Positions 22,684-29,159 of a stretch of 29,159 bases of DNA are shown in pieces. The notes under the pieces were generated by a model. That model saw nothing but the letters and a program-made list of their open reading frames with translations. It was not told the origin of the DNA and ran no database searches. The DNA lies in NCBI GenBank assembly GCA_019423125.1, contig JAHZBZ010000018.1, positions 1 to 29,159 on the forward strand. Direction: 5' to 3'. This DNA comes from Bacillota bacterium. GTDB taxonomy: Bacteria > Bacillota > Clostridia > Christensenellales > Borkfalkiaceae. The stretch's first letter is position 1; each line of letters starts with the position of its first letter. The position numbers and the translations under genes were made by a program.

Positions 22684-24774
22684 ATGTCAGCCAAGGAAAG
22701 CATAAAAGAACAATTTAAGGAAGGCGCGCTCGAATACAAGCGCGCAAACGAGATCTGCCGCCTTCTCGGCGCGGGCAGCCGCGGCGAACGCGATGCGATC
22801 GGACGCATGCTCAAAGAGCTGGAATCGGAGGGCGCGATCGTCCGCGACGCGCGGGGACGGTTCGTCACCCCCGAAAAGCTCGGGTTCGTGCGCGGCACGG
22901 TGCAGGGCCACGAGCGCGGGTTTGCGTTTTTGCTCCGCGAGGAGGGGGAGGACCTCTTTCTCCCGCCGCGCGCGCTGCACGGCGCACTGCACAAAGACGT
23001 CGTGCTCGCCCGCCCCGTCGGCGGCGAGCGCGGAGACGAGGCGGAGGTGTACTGCATCCTCGAGCGCGGCATGCCCGCGCTGACGGGCACATACGAACGC
23101 GACAGAAAGGGCGGCATCGTCCGCCCGGACGAGCGCCGTTTCCGCGACGACGTGCGCGTCGTCGGCGGCGCCGTCAAGGCGAAAGAGGGAGAAAAGGTGT
23201 TCGTGCGCCTCGTCGCCTATCCCGACGGGCACCGCCCCGAAGGGGTGATCGAAGAGGTGCTCGGCAGGGACGGCGACCTGGAGACGGAGGAGACGGCGCT
23301 CGTGCGCACTTACGGGCTTGCCGAGGCGTTCCCGCCGAAGGTCACGCAGGAGGCGCGCCGCGCGGCGAATTGCCGCATCACGGCAGAGGGGCGCGCGGAT
23401 TTCCGCGATCAGTGCGTCATCACCATCGACGGCGAGGACTCGCGCGACTTCGACGACGCGGTCAGCGTGGAGAAAAAGGGCGCCAATTTCCTGCTCTCCG
23501 TGCACATCGCGGACGTCACGCACTACGTCCGCCGCGGCTCAGAGCTTGACAAGGAGGCGTTCGAGCGGGGCACCAGCGTCTATTTCCCCGACCGTGTCCT
23601 GCCCATGCTGCCCGAGTCGCTGTCCAACGGCGTCTGCTCGCTCAACGAGGGCGAGGACCGCTACACCCTCTCCTGCGTGATGGAGGTGAACGGCAAGGGC
23701 GACGTGGTGGACGGCAAGCTCGCCGAGGGCGTGATCCGCTCGGCGCACCGCATGACCTATACCAAGGTCGCAAAGATGCTGGAAGGGGATGCGGCGCTGT
23801 GCGCCGAATATGCGGACATTCTTCCCATGTGCGAACAGATGCGCGAACTCGCCGAGATCCTCATCCGCAAGCGCGACCGCCGCGGCAGCGTCGATCTGGA
23901 CGTGCGCGAGGCGGACATCCGCTATTCGGACGGGCGCATCGAGGTGCGCGCCGCCGAGCGGGACATCGCGCACCGCATCATCGAGGAATTCATGATCCTC
24001 GCCAACGAGACGGTCGCCTCTTTCGCGGCGGGTTGGGAAGCGCCCTTCGTCTACCGCGTGCACGACAAGCCGAGCGAGGAGAAGGCGGAAGGCTTTTCCG
24101 CCTACCTGCGCGAGCTGGGGCTTCCCGTGAAGTTCCGCCCCGAAAACGTCCGCCCGGGCGAGTATGGCAAGATCCTGAAACGGCTGGGCGACGGGGAGCT
24201 CGCGCGCGTGGTCAACCGCGTCATGCTCCGCTCCATGTCCAAGGCGCGCTACAGCGAGGAGAACGCGGGGCATTTCGGGCTCGCGTCCGAATGCTATTGC
24301 CACTTCACCTCGCCCATCCGCCGCTATCCCGACCTGCTCGTGCACCGCATCGTCAAGAGCATCCTCGAAGGAGAGGGCGACCGCCTCGAAAAGAAGTACG
24401 GCGGCTTCGTCGCGAACGCGGCGCAGCGCTGTTCGGCGACCGAACGGCGCGCGGAGGAAGCGGAGCGCGCGGTGGACGAGCTGTACAAGGTCTGGTACAT
24501 GCGCGCGCACCTCGGCGAGAGTTTCGAGGGGGTGGTCTCGGGCGTCACGGCGTTCGGCATCTTCGTCGAGCTTGAAAACACGATCGAGGGCCGCATCCGC
24601 ATCGAGGATCTGCCCGAGGACGACTACACCTTCGTCGAGGAGCGGTATCTTTTGCGCGGAAAGGTGCATTCCTATAAGATCGGCGACGCGATGCGCGTCA
24701 CCGTCGCGGCATGCGATATCGGCACCCGCCGCGTCGACTTTGTGCCCGCACAGGGCAAACGGAATGAAAAATAA
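22684..24774 (+). CDS. rnr: Ribonuclease R
   Basis: A 3'-to-5' processive exoribonuclease that degrades structured RNA and works with SmpB/tmRNA to remove non-stop mRNAs. It is 696 aa. In order: a winged-helix-like N-terminus (about 1-65), two cold-shock OB domains, the RNB catalytic domain starting near 245 with GEDSRDFDDAVSVEK (the Asp cluster that binds Mg), SYFPDR-like TSVYFPDRVLPMLPE, and HFTSPIRRYPDLLVHRIV. A C-terminal S1 domain (about 610-690) has GVVSGVTAFGIFVELEN. The lysine-rich tail of E. coli RNase R is lacking, as in many Bacillota. AGGAAGTG precedes the ATG. It follows the secG terminator closely, and the GNAT gene after it has its own promoter. Confidence 0.96.
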   Translation: MSAKESIKEQFKEGALEYKRANEICRLLGAGSRGERDAIGRMLKELESEGAIVRDARGRFVTPEKLGFVRGTVQGHERGFAFLLREEGEDLFLPPRALHGALHKDVVLARPVGGERGDEAEVYCILERGMPALTGTYERDRKGGIVRPDERRFRDDVRVVGGAVKAKEGEKVFVRLVAYPDGHRPEGVIEEVLGRDGDLETEETALVRTYGLAEAFPPKVTQEARRAANCRITAEGRADFRDQCVITIDGEDSRDFDDAVSVEKKGANFLLSVHIADVTHYVRRGSELDKEAFERGTSVYFPDRVLPMLPESLSNGVCSLNEGEDRYTLSCVMEVNGKGDVVDGKLAEGVIRSAHRMTYTKVAKMLEGDAALCAEYADILPMCEQMRELAEILIRKRDRRGSVDLDVREADIRYSDGRIEVRAAERDIAHRIIEEFMILANETVASFAAGWEAPFVYRVHDKPSEEKAEGFSAYLRELGLPVKFRPENVRPGEYGKILKRLGDGELARVVNRVMLRSMSKARYSEENAGHFGLASECYCHFTSPIRRYPDLLVHRIVKSILEGEGDRLEKKYGGFVANAAQRCSATERRAEEAERAVDELYKVWYMRAHLGESFEGVVSGVTAFGIFVELENTIEGRIRIEDLPEDDYTFVEERYLLRGKVHSYKIGDAMRVTVAACDIGTRRVDFVPAQGKRNEK

Positions 24775-24776
24775 AC

Positions 24777-24806
24777 TTGCAACGCCCCGCCCTGTTGTGT
24801 TATAAT
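24777..24806 (+). promoter_or_regulatory. Promoter of the GNAT-smpB-metY unit
   Basis: TTGCAA (24777-24782), an 18-bp spacer and consensus TATAAT (24801-24806). The -35 box starts 3 nt after the rnr stop codon. Confidence 0.82.
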
Positions 24807-24827
24807 AGAGCGGAGGGCGGGGGAGGT

Positions 24828-25352
24828 ATGCCCGTGAACGTCACGCTGGAATGTTGGAGCGAAGCGCTCCTGCCCGCGCTCGCCGAATGCGCCTCTGATG
24901 CGCGCATCGGCACCTGGCTGGATGATTTTTTTCCGCATCCATACACCGAAGAGGATGCGAGGCGGTACTATGCCGCGATGCGTTCGATGTCGGGCGGGCT
25001 GTTCCGCGCCGTCTTTGAGGACGGCGCGCTCGCGGGCTGTATCAGCGCCCTGCGCGGCAAGGGCGTGGGATGCAGGGATCTCGAGCTCGGCTACTGGCTC
25101 AACCCCGCGTTTTGGGGCAGGGGCGTCGGGAGTGCGGCGGTGTGCGCGATGTGCGCGCTCGCCTTTTCGCAGACGGACGCCGTGCGCATCCATGCGGACG
25201 TGTTCTGCGCCAATGCGGCGAGCGTGCGCCTGCTCGAAAAATGCGGTTTCTCGCGGGAGGGCGTCTTTGCCCGCGCCGCGTTCAAAAACGGAGTCTTTCA
25301 CGACGTCGCGCGCTATGCGCTCCTCAAAGAGCGGTGCGCGTCCCGTGAGTAA
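24828..25352 (+). CDS. GNAT-family N-acetyltransferase (RimJ/RimL-like)
   Basis: A 174-aa acetyl-CoA-dependent acetyltransferase. The core has the typical order: FRAVFEDGALAGCISAL (strand 4), ELGYWLNPAFWGRGVGSAAV with the acetyl-CoA pyrophosphate loop GRGVGS, then RIHADVFCANAASVRLLEKC and GFSREGVFARAAFKNG (motif B, as in RimJ/RimL relatives). The substrate is unknown; ribosomal proteins, antibiotics and metabolites are all possible for this group. Two starts fit: ATG at 24828, with GGAGG almost touching it or another 11 nt away, and GTG at 24834, 7 nt after GGGAGG. The second would shorten the protein by two residues. smpB begins 11 nt after its stop, so they are co-transcribed. Confidence 0.9.
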   Translation: MPVNVTLECWSEALLPALAECASDARIGTWLDDFFPHPYTEEDARRYYAAMRSMSGGLFRAVFEDGALAGCISALRGKGVGCRDLELGYWLNPAFWGRGVGSAAVCAMCALAFSQTDAVRIHADVFCANAASVRLLEKCGFSREGVFARAAFKNGVFHDVARYALLKERCASRE

Positions 25353-25363
25353 AGGAGGTCGGC

Positions 25364-25816
25364 ATGAAGATCGTCGCGGTCAACCGTTCCGCGTCCTACG
25401 AATATTTCATAGAAGACACCTTCGAGGCGGGCATCGTGCTCGAGGGCAGCGAGGTCAAGTCCATCCGCAAGAACAACTGCAGCCTGAGCGACAGTTTCTG
25501 TTTCGTGCGCAAGGGCGAGGTCGTGCTCAAGAACATGCACATCGCCGTCTACGACAAGAGCGGCGCCTTCAACACGCGCGATTCGCGCAGGGACCGCAAA
25601 CTGCTCCTGCACAAGGCGGAGATCGCCAAGATCGCGGGCAAGGTCAACGAAAAGGGCTACACGCTCGTGCCGCTGAAGATCTATTTCAAGGATTCGCTCG
25701 TCAAGGCGGAGGTGGCGCTCTGCCGCGGCAAACACACCTACGACAAAAAACAGTCCCTCAAAGAAAAGGACGTCGCGCGCGACAAAGAGCGGCAGATCCG
25801 CGAATACACGCGCTGA
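25364..25816 (+). CDS. smpB: SsrA-binding protein SmpB
   Basis: Binds tmRNA and carries it to stalled ribosomes, taking the place of the missing anticodon stem. It is 150 aa, normal length. Diagnostic motifs are NRSASYEYFIEDTFEAGIVL, GSEVKSIRKNNCSLSDSF, NTRDSRRDRKLLLHKAEI (RRxRKLLLH), and the C-terminal basic helix GKHTYDKKQSLKEKDVARDK. This tail enters the mRNA channel. AAAGGAGG precedes the ATG with good spacing. Its RNA partner ssrA is at 28740, separated by the methionine genes and a small membrane protein; in many Bacillota the two are adjacent. Confidence 0.97.
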   Translation: MKIVAVNRSASYEYFIEDTFEAGIVLEGSEVKSIRKNNCSLSDSFCFVRKGEVVLKNMHIAVYDKSGAFNTRDSRRDRKLLLHKAEIAKIAGKVNEKGYTLVPLKIYFKDSLVKAEVALCRGKHTYDKKQSLKEKDVARDKERQIREYTR

Positions 25817-25860
25817 AAGGGGGCAAAATGATAAAAAACACGCAGAAAGGAGAGCAAAAA

Positions 25861-27132
25861 ATGAGCTATAAAAGAGATACGATCTGTGTACAGGGAGGCT
25901 ATCGCCCCGCTTCGGGCGAGTCGCGCATCCCGCCCGTCGTGCAGAGCACGACCTTCTTCTACGACAGCACGCAGGGCATGGCCGACCTGTTCGACCTGAA
26001 GGCGGACGGCTATTTCTACACCCGCCTCGCCAATCCCACCGTCGCGGCATTCGAGGGCAAGGTCGCGGCGCTCGAAGGCGGCGTCGCGGCGCTCGGCTGT
26101 GCGTCGGGAATGTCCGCGACCACGCTGATGGCGTTCACCGTCTGCGGCGCGGGCGACAACATCGTCTCCTCCTCCGCGATCTACGGCGGTACCTTCAACC
26201 TGTTCGCGGTGACGTTGCCCAAACTGGGCATCGAGACGAGGTTTTTCGACCCCGACGCGCCCGCGGAAGAGATCGAAAAGCTGATCGACGACAAGACGCG
26301 CCTGATCTTCACCGAGACGGTCGCAAACCCCGCGATCAAGATCCTCGACTTCGACAAGATCGCCGCGATCGCGAAAAAATACAAGGTGCTCTTCGCGGTG
26401 GACAACACCCTCGCGACGCCCGTGCTCTGCCGTCCCTTCGAATGGGGCGCCAACCTCGTCATCCATTCCTCGTCCAAGTACCTCGACGGGCATGCGGCGG
26501 CGCTGGGCGGCGTGATCGTGGACGGCGGCAATTTCGACTTCAAGGGCAATGAGCGCTATCCCGCTTTCAACGTGCCCGACGAGAGCTATCACGGCCTCGT
26601 CTATGCCGATCTTCCCGCGGCGCAGTTCGCGACCAAGTGCCGCGCGCAGATGATGCGCGACCTCGGCGCGATCATGAGCCCGCAGAACGCATTCCTGAGC
26701 TGGCTGGGTTGTGACACGCTCGCCCTGCGTATGGAGCGGCATTCCTCCAACGCGAAGAAGGTCGCGGCATATCTCGCGGCGCACCCGAAGATCGACTGGG
26801 TGTGGCATGCGTCGCTGCCCGACAACAAATACCACAAGCTCGCCGAAAAATACCTGCCGGACGGGCAGGGCGGCATGCTCAGCTTCGGCATCAAAGGGGA
26901 CGTCAAGAAGGCGGCGGCCTTCATGGAGGCGCTCCGCCTGATCACGCAGGAGACGCACGTCGCAGACGTTCGCAGCTGCGTTCTGCACCCCGCGTCGACG
27001 ACGCACCGCCAGCTCACGAAGGAAGAGCTCGAACAGGCGGGCGTGCCCGAAAACCTCGTGCGCCTGTCCGTCGGCATCGAGAACCCCGACGACATCATCG
27101 CCGACCTCGACCAGGCCCTGCAAAAGATCTGA
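25861..27132 (+). CDS. metY: O-acetylhomoserine sulfhydrylase (PLP enzyme)
   Basis: A Cys/Met-metabolism PLP enzyme that condenses O-acetylhomoserine with sulfide to homocysteine; 423 aa. The PLP lysine is Lys206 in IHSSSKYLDGH. Other family marks are YTRLANPTVAAFEGKVAALE, the PLP-phosphate loop CASGMSAT, AIYGGTFNLF, VDNTLATPVLCRPFEWGANL and SVGIENPDDIIADL. Length and the insertion after SKYLDGH suit MetY better than MetB or MetC. Methionine gamma-lyase is the main alternative, but the adjacent metA of acetyl type supports sulfhydrylation. The ATG at 25861 has AAAGGAG 8 nt upstream. An in-frame ATG at 25828 has AAAGGGGG but adds residues not typical of the family. It lies 44 nt after smpB. 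Confidence 0.9.
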   Translation: MSYKRDTICVQGGYRPASGESRIPPVVQSTTFFYDSTQGMADLFDLKADGYFYTRLANPTVAAFEGKVAALEGGVAALGCASGMSATTLMAFTVCGAGDNIVSSSAIYGGTFNLFAVTLPKLGIETRFFDPDAPAEEIEKLIDDKTRLIFTETVANPAIKILDFDKIAAIAKKYKVLFAVDNTLATPVLCRPFEWGANLVIHSSSKYLDGHAAALGGVIVDGGNFDFKGNERYPAFNVPDESYHGLVYADLPAAQFATKCRAQMMRDLGAIMSPQNAFLSWLGCDTLALRMERHSSNAKKVAAYLAAHPKIDWVWHASLPDNKYHKLAEKYLPDGQGGMLSFGIKGDVKKAAAFMEALRLITQETHVADVRSCVLHPASTTHRQLTKEELEQAGVPENLVRLSVGIENPDDIIADLDQALQKI

Positions 27133-27184
27133 TCGGCGGCGCGCAAAGCGCAAATACGTCAGGAAGACAAAACGGCAACACGGC

Positions 27185-27215
27185 GCCGCGCCCGCGCAGA
27201 AAGCGCGGGCGCGGC
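27185..27215 (+). other. Very stable hairpin in the metA leader
   Basis: A 13-bp perfect GC stem, GCCGCGCCCGCGC (27185-27197)/GCGCGGGCGCGGC (27203-27215), loop AGAAA, with no U-tract. It ends a few nt before the GGAGAG ribosome-binding region of metA. It may stabilise metY mRNA or limit ribosome access to metA. No SAM riboswitch fold was recognised. Confidence 0.65.
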
Positions 27216-27238
27216 GGAAGAAGAGGAGAGAGAAGTTC

Positions 27239-28144
27239 ATGCCCATCGTCATTTCAAAGGATATACCCGCATATTCCGCGCTCAAGGCGGAAAACATCTT
27301 CGTCATGAACGACGAGCGCGCCTTCACGCAGGACATCCGTCCGCTGGAGATCGCCATTCTCAACCTGATGCCCACAAAGGTGGAGACGGAGACGCAGTTC
27401 ATGCGCCTTCTGTCCAACTCGCCGCTGCAAGTCAACATCACGCTCGTGTACACCGAGTCGTACAAGAGCAAGAACACGGCGGCGGCGCACCTTGAAAAAT
27501 TCTACAAGAAATTCGAGGACATCCGCGACAAGCATTTCGACGGCATGATCATCACGGGCGCGCCCGTCGAGGTGATGCCCTTCGAAGAGGTCGCCTATTG
27601 GGAAGAGCTGACGCACATCTTCGACTTTGCGGACAAAAACGTCACCAGCACCATCTATATTTGCTGGGGCGCGCAGGCGGCGCTGTACTATCATTACGGC
27701 ATCCAGAAGCACCTTTTGCCCGAAAAGCTGTTCGGCATCTTCCCGCACCGCAAGCTGATCGAACAGCACGATCCGCTCCTCAAGGGGATCGACGACGTCT
27801 TTTACATACCGCATTCCCGCCATACGACAGTGGACATCGAAGACGTGCGAAAGATAAAGGATCTCGTCATCCTCAGCGAATCGGAGTACACGGGCCTTTC
27901 TATCGCCAAGAGCCGCGACAACAAGAAGATCTTTTTGACGGGCCACATGGAGTACGACCGCGACACGCTCAAAAAGGAATACGAGCGCGACGTGGCGAAG
28001 GGGCTTCCCATCCGTCCGCCTTTCAACTATTTTACGGACAAGAGCTGTTCCGAGGTCAAAGTGACCTGGACGAGCGCGGCAAACCTGTTCTACACCAATT
28101 GGCTCAACTATTACGTCTATCAGGTCACGCCCTTTAAATTTTAA
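27239..28144 (+). CDS. metA: Homoserine O-acetyltransferase, MetA type
   Basis: Activates homoserine for methionine synthesis; 301 aa, normal for MetA (HTS family). The nucleophile is Cys142 in YICWGAQAAL, and the His236/Glu238 pair is in LTGHMEYD. Position 111 in TGAPVE is Glu. In characterised MetA proteins Glu111 goes with acetyl-CoA use and Gly111 with succinyl-CoA, so this should make O-acetylhomoserine, the substrate of the metY product just upstream. NLMPTKVETETQFMRLLSNS and PHSRHTTV are further family signatures. The ATG follows an AG-rich site, GGAGAGAGAAG. The gene is 106 nt after metY with a strong hairpin between them. Confidence 0.96.
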   Translation: MPIVISKDIPAYSALKAENIFVMNDERAFTQDIRPLEIAILNLMPTKVETETQFMRLLSNSPLQVNITLVYTESYKSKNTAAAHLEKFYKKFEDIRDKHFDGMIITGAPVEVMPFEEVAYWEELTHIFDFADKNVTSTIYICWGAQAALYYHYGIQKHLLPEKLFGIFPHRKLIEQHDPLLKGIDDVFYIPHSRHTTVDIEDVRKIKDLVILSESEYTGLSIAKSRDNKKIFLTGHMEYDRDTLKKEYERDVAKGLPIRPPFNYFTDKSCSEVKVTWTSAANLFYTNWLNYYVYQVTPFKF

Positions 28145-28161
28145 AAGGGAGGGGGAACGGA

Positions 28162-28668
28162 ATGAGCGGGAAAAATGCGGCAAAGCTCTGTTTCTGGTTC
28201 AAAACCGCGGCGGCGGTCCTTTTTCTCGCCGCACTGGCAGGGCTCTGCTATTATTCGATATCTGTGCTCCCCGAACGGATCAAGGAAGGCGTGGAGGGGA
28301 GCGGCGCGGCCGTGTTCGCCGCCGTGTTCGGCGGCGGGATCGCGATCGCGGTGGTGATCGCGCTGACCATTCTCTTTTGCGGCATTGCGGCGGTCTTTTC
28401 GGTCTGTGCGGCCGTGTTCGCGTTTGTCGAGCGCAGGTGTTCGCCGCTTTCGGGTTCACCGCGGAGAAAGACCTATCTGGGTTTTCGCATCGCTTCCGAT
28501 GTCTTGCTCGCGCTCGGGTTTGCGTTCGTTCTGTTTCAGAGCCTGCCGCTCGGCGCGAATGCGCTTTTTTCCACTTTGACGGCGTTCGCGGGCGCGGCGG
28601 CGGTCATCGCCGCGGAAGTGCGGCAGGGCGTCGCGCTCAAAAGATGGGGGCAAATGCCGCAGGATTGA
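28162..28668 (+). CDS. Hypothetical small membrane protein
   Basis: A 168-aa protein not recognised. It has about five hydrophobic segments (13-31, a long one at 49-88 that probably forms two helices, 109-127, 136-152) and short basic loops (ERRC, SPRRKTYLG). There is no signal peptidase or lipobox site. It starts 17 nt after metA with a good GGGAGGGGG site, so it is likely the last gene of the smpB-metY-metA unit. A role in methionine or sulfur metabolism is not shown by sequence. The strong ssrA promoter follows immediately. Confidence 0.78.
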   Translation: MSGKNAAKLCFWFKTAAAVLFLAALAGLCYYSISVLPERIKEGVEGSGAAVFAAVFGGGIAIAVVIALTILFCGIAAVFSVCAAVFAFVERRCSPLSGSPRRKTYLGFRIASDVLLALGFAFVLFQSLPLGANALFSTLTAFAGAAAVIAAEVRQGVALKRWGQMPQD

Positions 28669-28678
28669 AGCGGTACGG

Positions 28679-28707
28679 TTGCATTTTTGAGGAAAATACA
28701 GTATAAT
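28679..28707 (+). promoter_or_regulatory. ssrA promoter
   Basis: TTGCAT (28679-28684), a 17-bp spacer and consensus TATAAT (28702-28707), about 33 bp before the mature 5' end of tmRNA. Confidence 0.85.
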
Positions 28708-28739
28708 ATAGAGAGCCTGTGCGATGCGCAGGCGTAAAC

Positions 28740-29112
28740 GGGGCAGCACCGGGTTCGATTGCAGGTGCGGGGGGAGGTAAGCACGCCGAGGAACGAATGG
28801 CCTCGTAAAAACATTCGGCTTAAATTTAAATGCAGACAATGCAAACTACAATGCGAACGCTCAGTTCGCATACGCTGCTTAATTAACTAAGCGCTCGTCC
28901 GCCCTCTGTCCCGCCGCAGAGGTCGCGGGCGTCAATTCAGGCGGGGCACGGCCGCGGCGAGGTGAAGTCGGCGCCGCGGCGGAATTAAGATTTCTGCTGA
29001 CGTGTCTTTTCGGTCGCAGAGGGGCACGTAGTAAGAAAATTGCGGCATAAGCGTGTAGAAAGCCTTTCGACAATCCTGTAAGACGCGAGTTCAATTCTCG
29101 CCTGCTCCACCA
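28740..29112 (+). ncRNA. ssrA: Transfer-messenger RNA (tmRNA)
   Basis: Rescues stalled ribosomes with SmpB by acting first as tRNA-Ala, then as mRNA. It is about 373 nt. The 5' end GGGGCAG (28740-28746) pairs with CTGCTCC (29102-29108), followed by A and an encoded CCA (29110-29112). The T-arm contains GCGAGTTCAATTCTCGC. The tag frame starts at GCA (28832) and stops at TAA (28880-28882), giving ADNANYNANAQFAYAA after the untemplated Ala. The ending AYAA suits recognition by ClpXP-type proteases. The GC-rich middle fits the pseudoknots. No terminator is visible in the remaining 47 nt. Confidence 0.95.
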
Positions 29113-29159
29113 AACGCGACGTATACGCACACTCTGCGTTTATGTCAGAATTAGAAACC

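Noticed and set aside
25817..25860. SAM riboswitch or S-box before metY
   Set aside because: The gap from smpB is only 44 nt. The 106-nt metY-metA gap holds one simple hairpin and no S-box core.

Overview
The window looks like a chromosomal segment of a GC-rich, anaerobic Bacillota, most likely class Clostridia. The evidence is a group B-type [FeFe] hydrogenase, strong Shine-Dalgarno sites, sigma-A-type promoters nearly all with 16-18 bp spacers, and the Bacillota-style blocks pgk-tpiA-gpmI and secG-rnr-smpB-ssrA. A placement among uncultured gut Clostridia (for example Christensenellales-like lineages) is only a guess. No phage, insertion sequence, CRISPR array or defence island is visible. 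Most of the window is housekeeping and metabolism, and the less ordinary material lies in the intergenic regions.

Layout. 1-59: partial tRNA-Thr(CGT), minus strand. 524-4566: malQ (4-alpha-glucanotransferase), the [FeFe] hydrogenase and a two-helix membrane protein, plus strand. 4708-7272, minus: a decayed membrane-protein gene with several frame breaks, then a zinc-ribbon protein with its own consensus promoter. 7400-8455: a YkvI-like transporter, convergent with an ABC importer operon (substrate-binding lipoprotein, ATPase, permease; 10999 to 8379) of the nitrate/sulfonate/NMT1-THI5 type. The operon's apparent terminator lies inside the ykvI reading frame. 11248-14897: valS and a membrane protein with a CxxC...HxxC motif. 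15457-16026: a QueD/PTPS family protein with Glu instead of the usual catalytic Cys and a C-terminal zinc ribbon. 16105-16283, minus: promoter plus terminator with no reading frame between them, a candidate small RNA. 16510-19232: trmL, pgk (with an unusual insertion) and tpiA. 19298-19744: non-coding, with a 21-bp direct repeat. 19745-20438, minus: two small XRE regulators behind a promoter overlapped by a perfect 16-bp palindrome. 20633-24774: gpmI, secG, rnr. 24828-28668: a GNAT acetyltransferase, smpB, metY, metA and a small membrane protein. 28740-29112: ssrA (tmRNA).

How the genes work together. pgk, tpiA and gpmI supply central glycolysis, and malQ feeds it from maltodextrin or glycogen. 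The hydrogenase may dispose of or sense reductant. rnr, smpB and ssrA are the RNase, protein cofactor and RNA of trans-translation ribosome rescue. metA (with Glu111, the acetyl-CoA-type residue) and metY form a matched O-acetylhomoserine route to homocysteine/methionine inserted between smpB and ssrA. Several operons carry strong GC-rich hairpins without U-tracts just upstream of an internal ribosome-binding site, which suggests a shared way of setting unequal expression.
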